Shown one piece after another: positions 16,375-16,833 of a DNA stretch of 16,833 bases. Origin of the DNA: Prevotella sp. UBA7594 (GTDB lineage: Bacteria; Bacteroidota; Bacteroidia; Bacteroidales; Bacteroidaceae); NCBI GenBank assembly GCA_002490315.1, contig DLKG01000090.1, positions 49,983-66,815 of the forward strand, in the 5' to 3' direction. Below the pieces are notes generated by a model that saw only the letters and a list, made by a program, of their open reading frames with translations, was not told the DNA's origin and did no database searches. Positions within the stretch are counted from its first letter, which is position 1. Each line of letters begins with the position of its first letter. The position numbers and the translations under genes were made by a program.

Positions 16375-16455
16375 GAGAAAATTTTATCTTTTACAAAAAA
16401 CTTGTGGATGAAGCAATAATATTTGTCAGGCTTACAATAGATTCTTATTGATATT

Positions 16456-16472
16456 GCAAGTTCGCAACTTGC
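16456..16472 (-). terminator. Possible weak terminator after the PD-(D/E)XK gene
   Basis: A 7-bp inverted repeat (16456-16462 with 16466-16472, 3-nt loop) starts 24 nt after the stop codon of the partial gene. The following bases on the minus strand (AATATCAATAAG) are AT-rich but lack a T tract, so termination is uncertain. Confidence 0.3.
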
Positions 16473-16496
16473 TCAATAGTAGAGATATAGAATGGC

Positions 16497-16833
16497 TCAC
16501 TCCTCTCTCACAATCCACTCGCCCAGCGTGCGCTTCGCGCTGTCGTAGTTGACGCCTATTTTATATAGTTTGCGACCGTCGGCTGAGTAGGGCACGAGAT
16601 AGCCTTTCTCGTCGATCTGCTTGAGGGCAGCCTCAGCGGTGCCGTCAAACTTCAGTTCGAATACAAACAAGGAGTCGGGCATGTAGACCACGACGTCGGC
16701 ACGGCCGATGGCGCTCTCCTCCTCCACGCGCACATAAGCTCCCATCAGACTGAATATCAGATAGAAGATGGTCTGCACGTCGCGCTCCGACTTATTTGAG
16801 AGTCGGTTGCTAATGCTTGCCAGATAGGCACGC
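16497..16833 (-). CDS. PD-(D/E)XK nuclease-domain protein, C-terminal part (AAA-ATPase-like/PDDEXK_9 family)
   Basis: The frame is open from the window edge to the stop codon at 16497-16499, so only the last 111 residues are present. A GTG at 16776-16778 could be mistaken for a start, but the frame continues upstream through the residues [18 protein letters not shown]. The visible part has the nuclease-fold core: a helix ([17 protein letters not shown]), a conserved acid in GRADVVVY, and the E-x-K motif in FVFELKF. It also has the [21 protein letters not shown] segment that follows in this family. Full-length relatives in Bacteroidetes are about 500-residue proteins with an N-terminal AAA-ATPase-like domain, often in many copies per genome, and their role is unknown. 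It lacks the shared promoter element at its visible end and is probably not part of the glycan locus. Confidence 0.85.
   Translation of the reverse strand, partial: RAYLASISNRLSNKSERDVQTIFYLIFSLMGAYVRVEEESAIGRADVVVYMPDSLFVFELKFDGTAEAALKQIDEKGYLVPYSADGRKLYKIGVNYDSAKRTLGEWIVREE

Noticed and set aside
16497..16778. Reading the rightmost gene as a complete 93-residue protein starting at a GTG
   Set aside because: The frame stays open to the window edge, and the upstream residues belong to the same family, so it is the end of a longer protein.

Overview
The window looks like a chromosomal segment from a member of the order Bacteroidales, probably Prevotellaceae. The reasons are a SusC/SusD pair, a Bacteroidetes-type ECF sigma/FecR pair, a perfect Bacteroides-type TTTG-N19-TAnnTTTG promoter, and secreted glycosidases ending in a short sorting-like tail. 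The genus is inferred from general resemblance, not from a marker gene. All six complete genes and the one partial gene lie on the minus strand.

In transcription order (right to left) the layout is as follows. (1) 16497-16833: the C-terminal end of a PD-(D/E)XK nuclease-domain protein whose start lies beyond the window. (2) 12089-16291 and 7696-11922: two tandem paralogous multidomain glycoside hydrolases of family 85 (endo-beta-N-acetylglucosaminidases). Each has its own leader and its own intrinsic terminator. (3) 7147-7695: a gene-poor spacer holding the second GH85 terminator, a cluster of AAGTG-C/G-CACTT near-palindromes and a housekeeping promoter. (4) 6592-7146: an ECF sigma factor. 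(5) 5489-6514 FecR-type anti-sigma factor, 1996-5454 SusC with an N-terminal STN signalling domain, and 108-1946 SusD lipoprotein, closed by a strong hairpin at 39-70.

The genes fit together as a small polysaccharide utilization locus aimed at N-linked glycans. The GH85 enzymes would cut the chitobiose core of N-glycans outside the cell or at its surface. SusD would bind the released glycan and SusC would import it. The STN domain of SusC would signal to periplasmic FecR, which would release the ECF sigma factor. The substrate assignment rests on the GH85 family; no exo-mannosidase, hexosaminidase or sialidase lies in the window.

The most interesting observation is a shared two-block element, TAAGTGTTTTTT-N9/10-TTGTTAT on the minus strand. 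It occurs three times: upstream of fecR, of GH85-1 and of GH85-2, always 52-55 nt before the start codon. No copy was seen upstream of the sigma gene, which has a housekeeping-type promoter. This is what would be expected if the ECF sigma factor drives a regulon of fecR-susCD plus both enzymes, each as a separate transcription unit. No RNA genes, CRISPR arrays, insertion sequences or transposases were seen.
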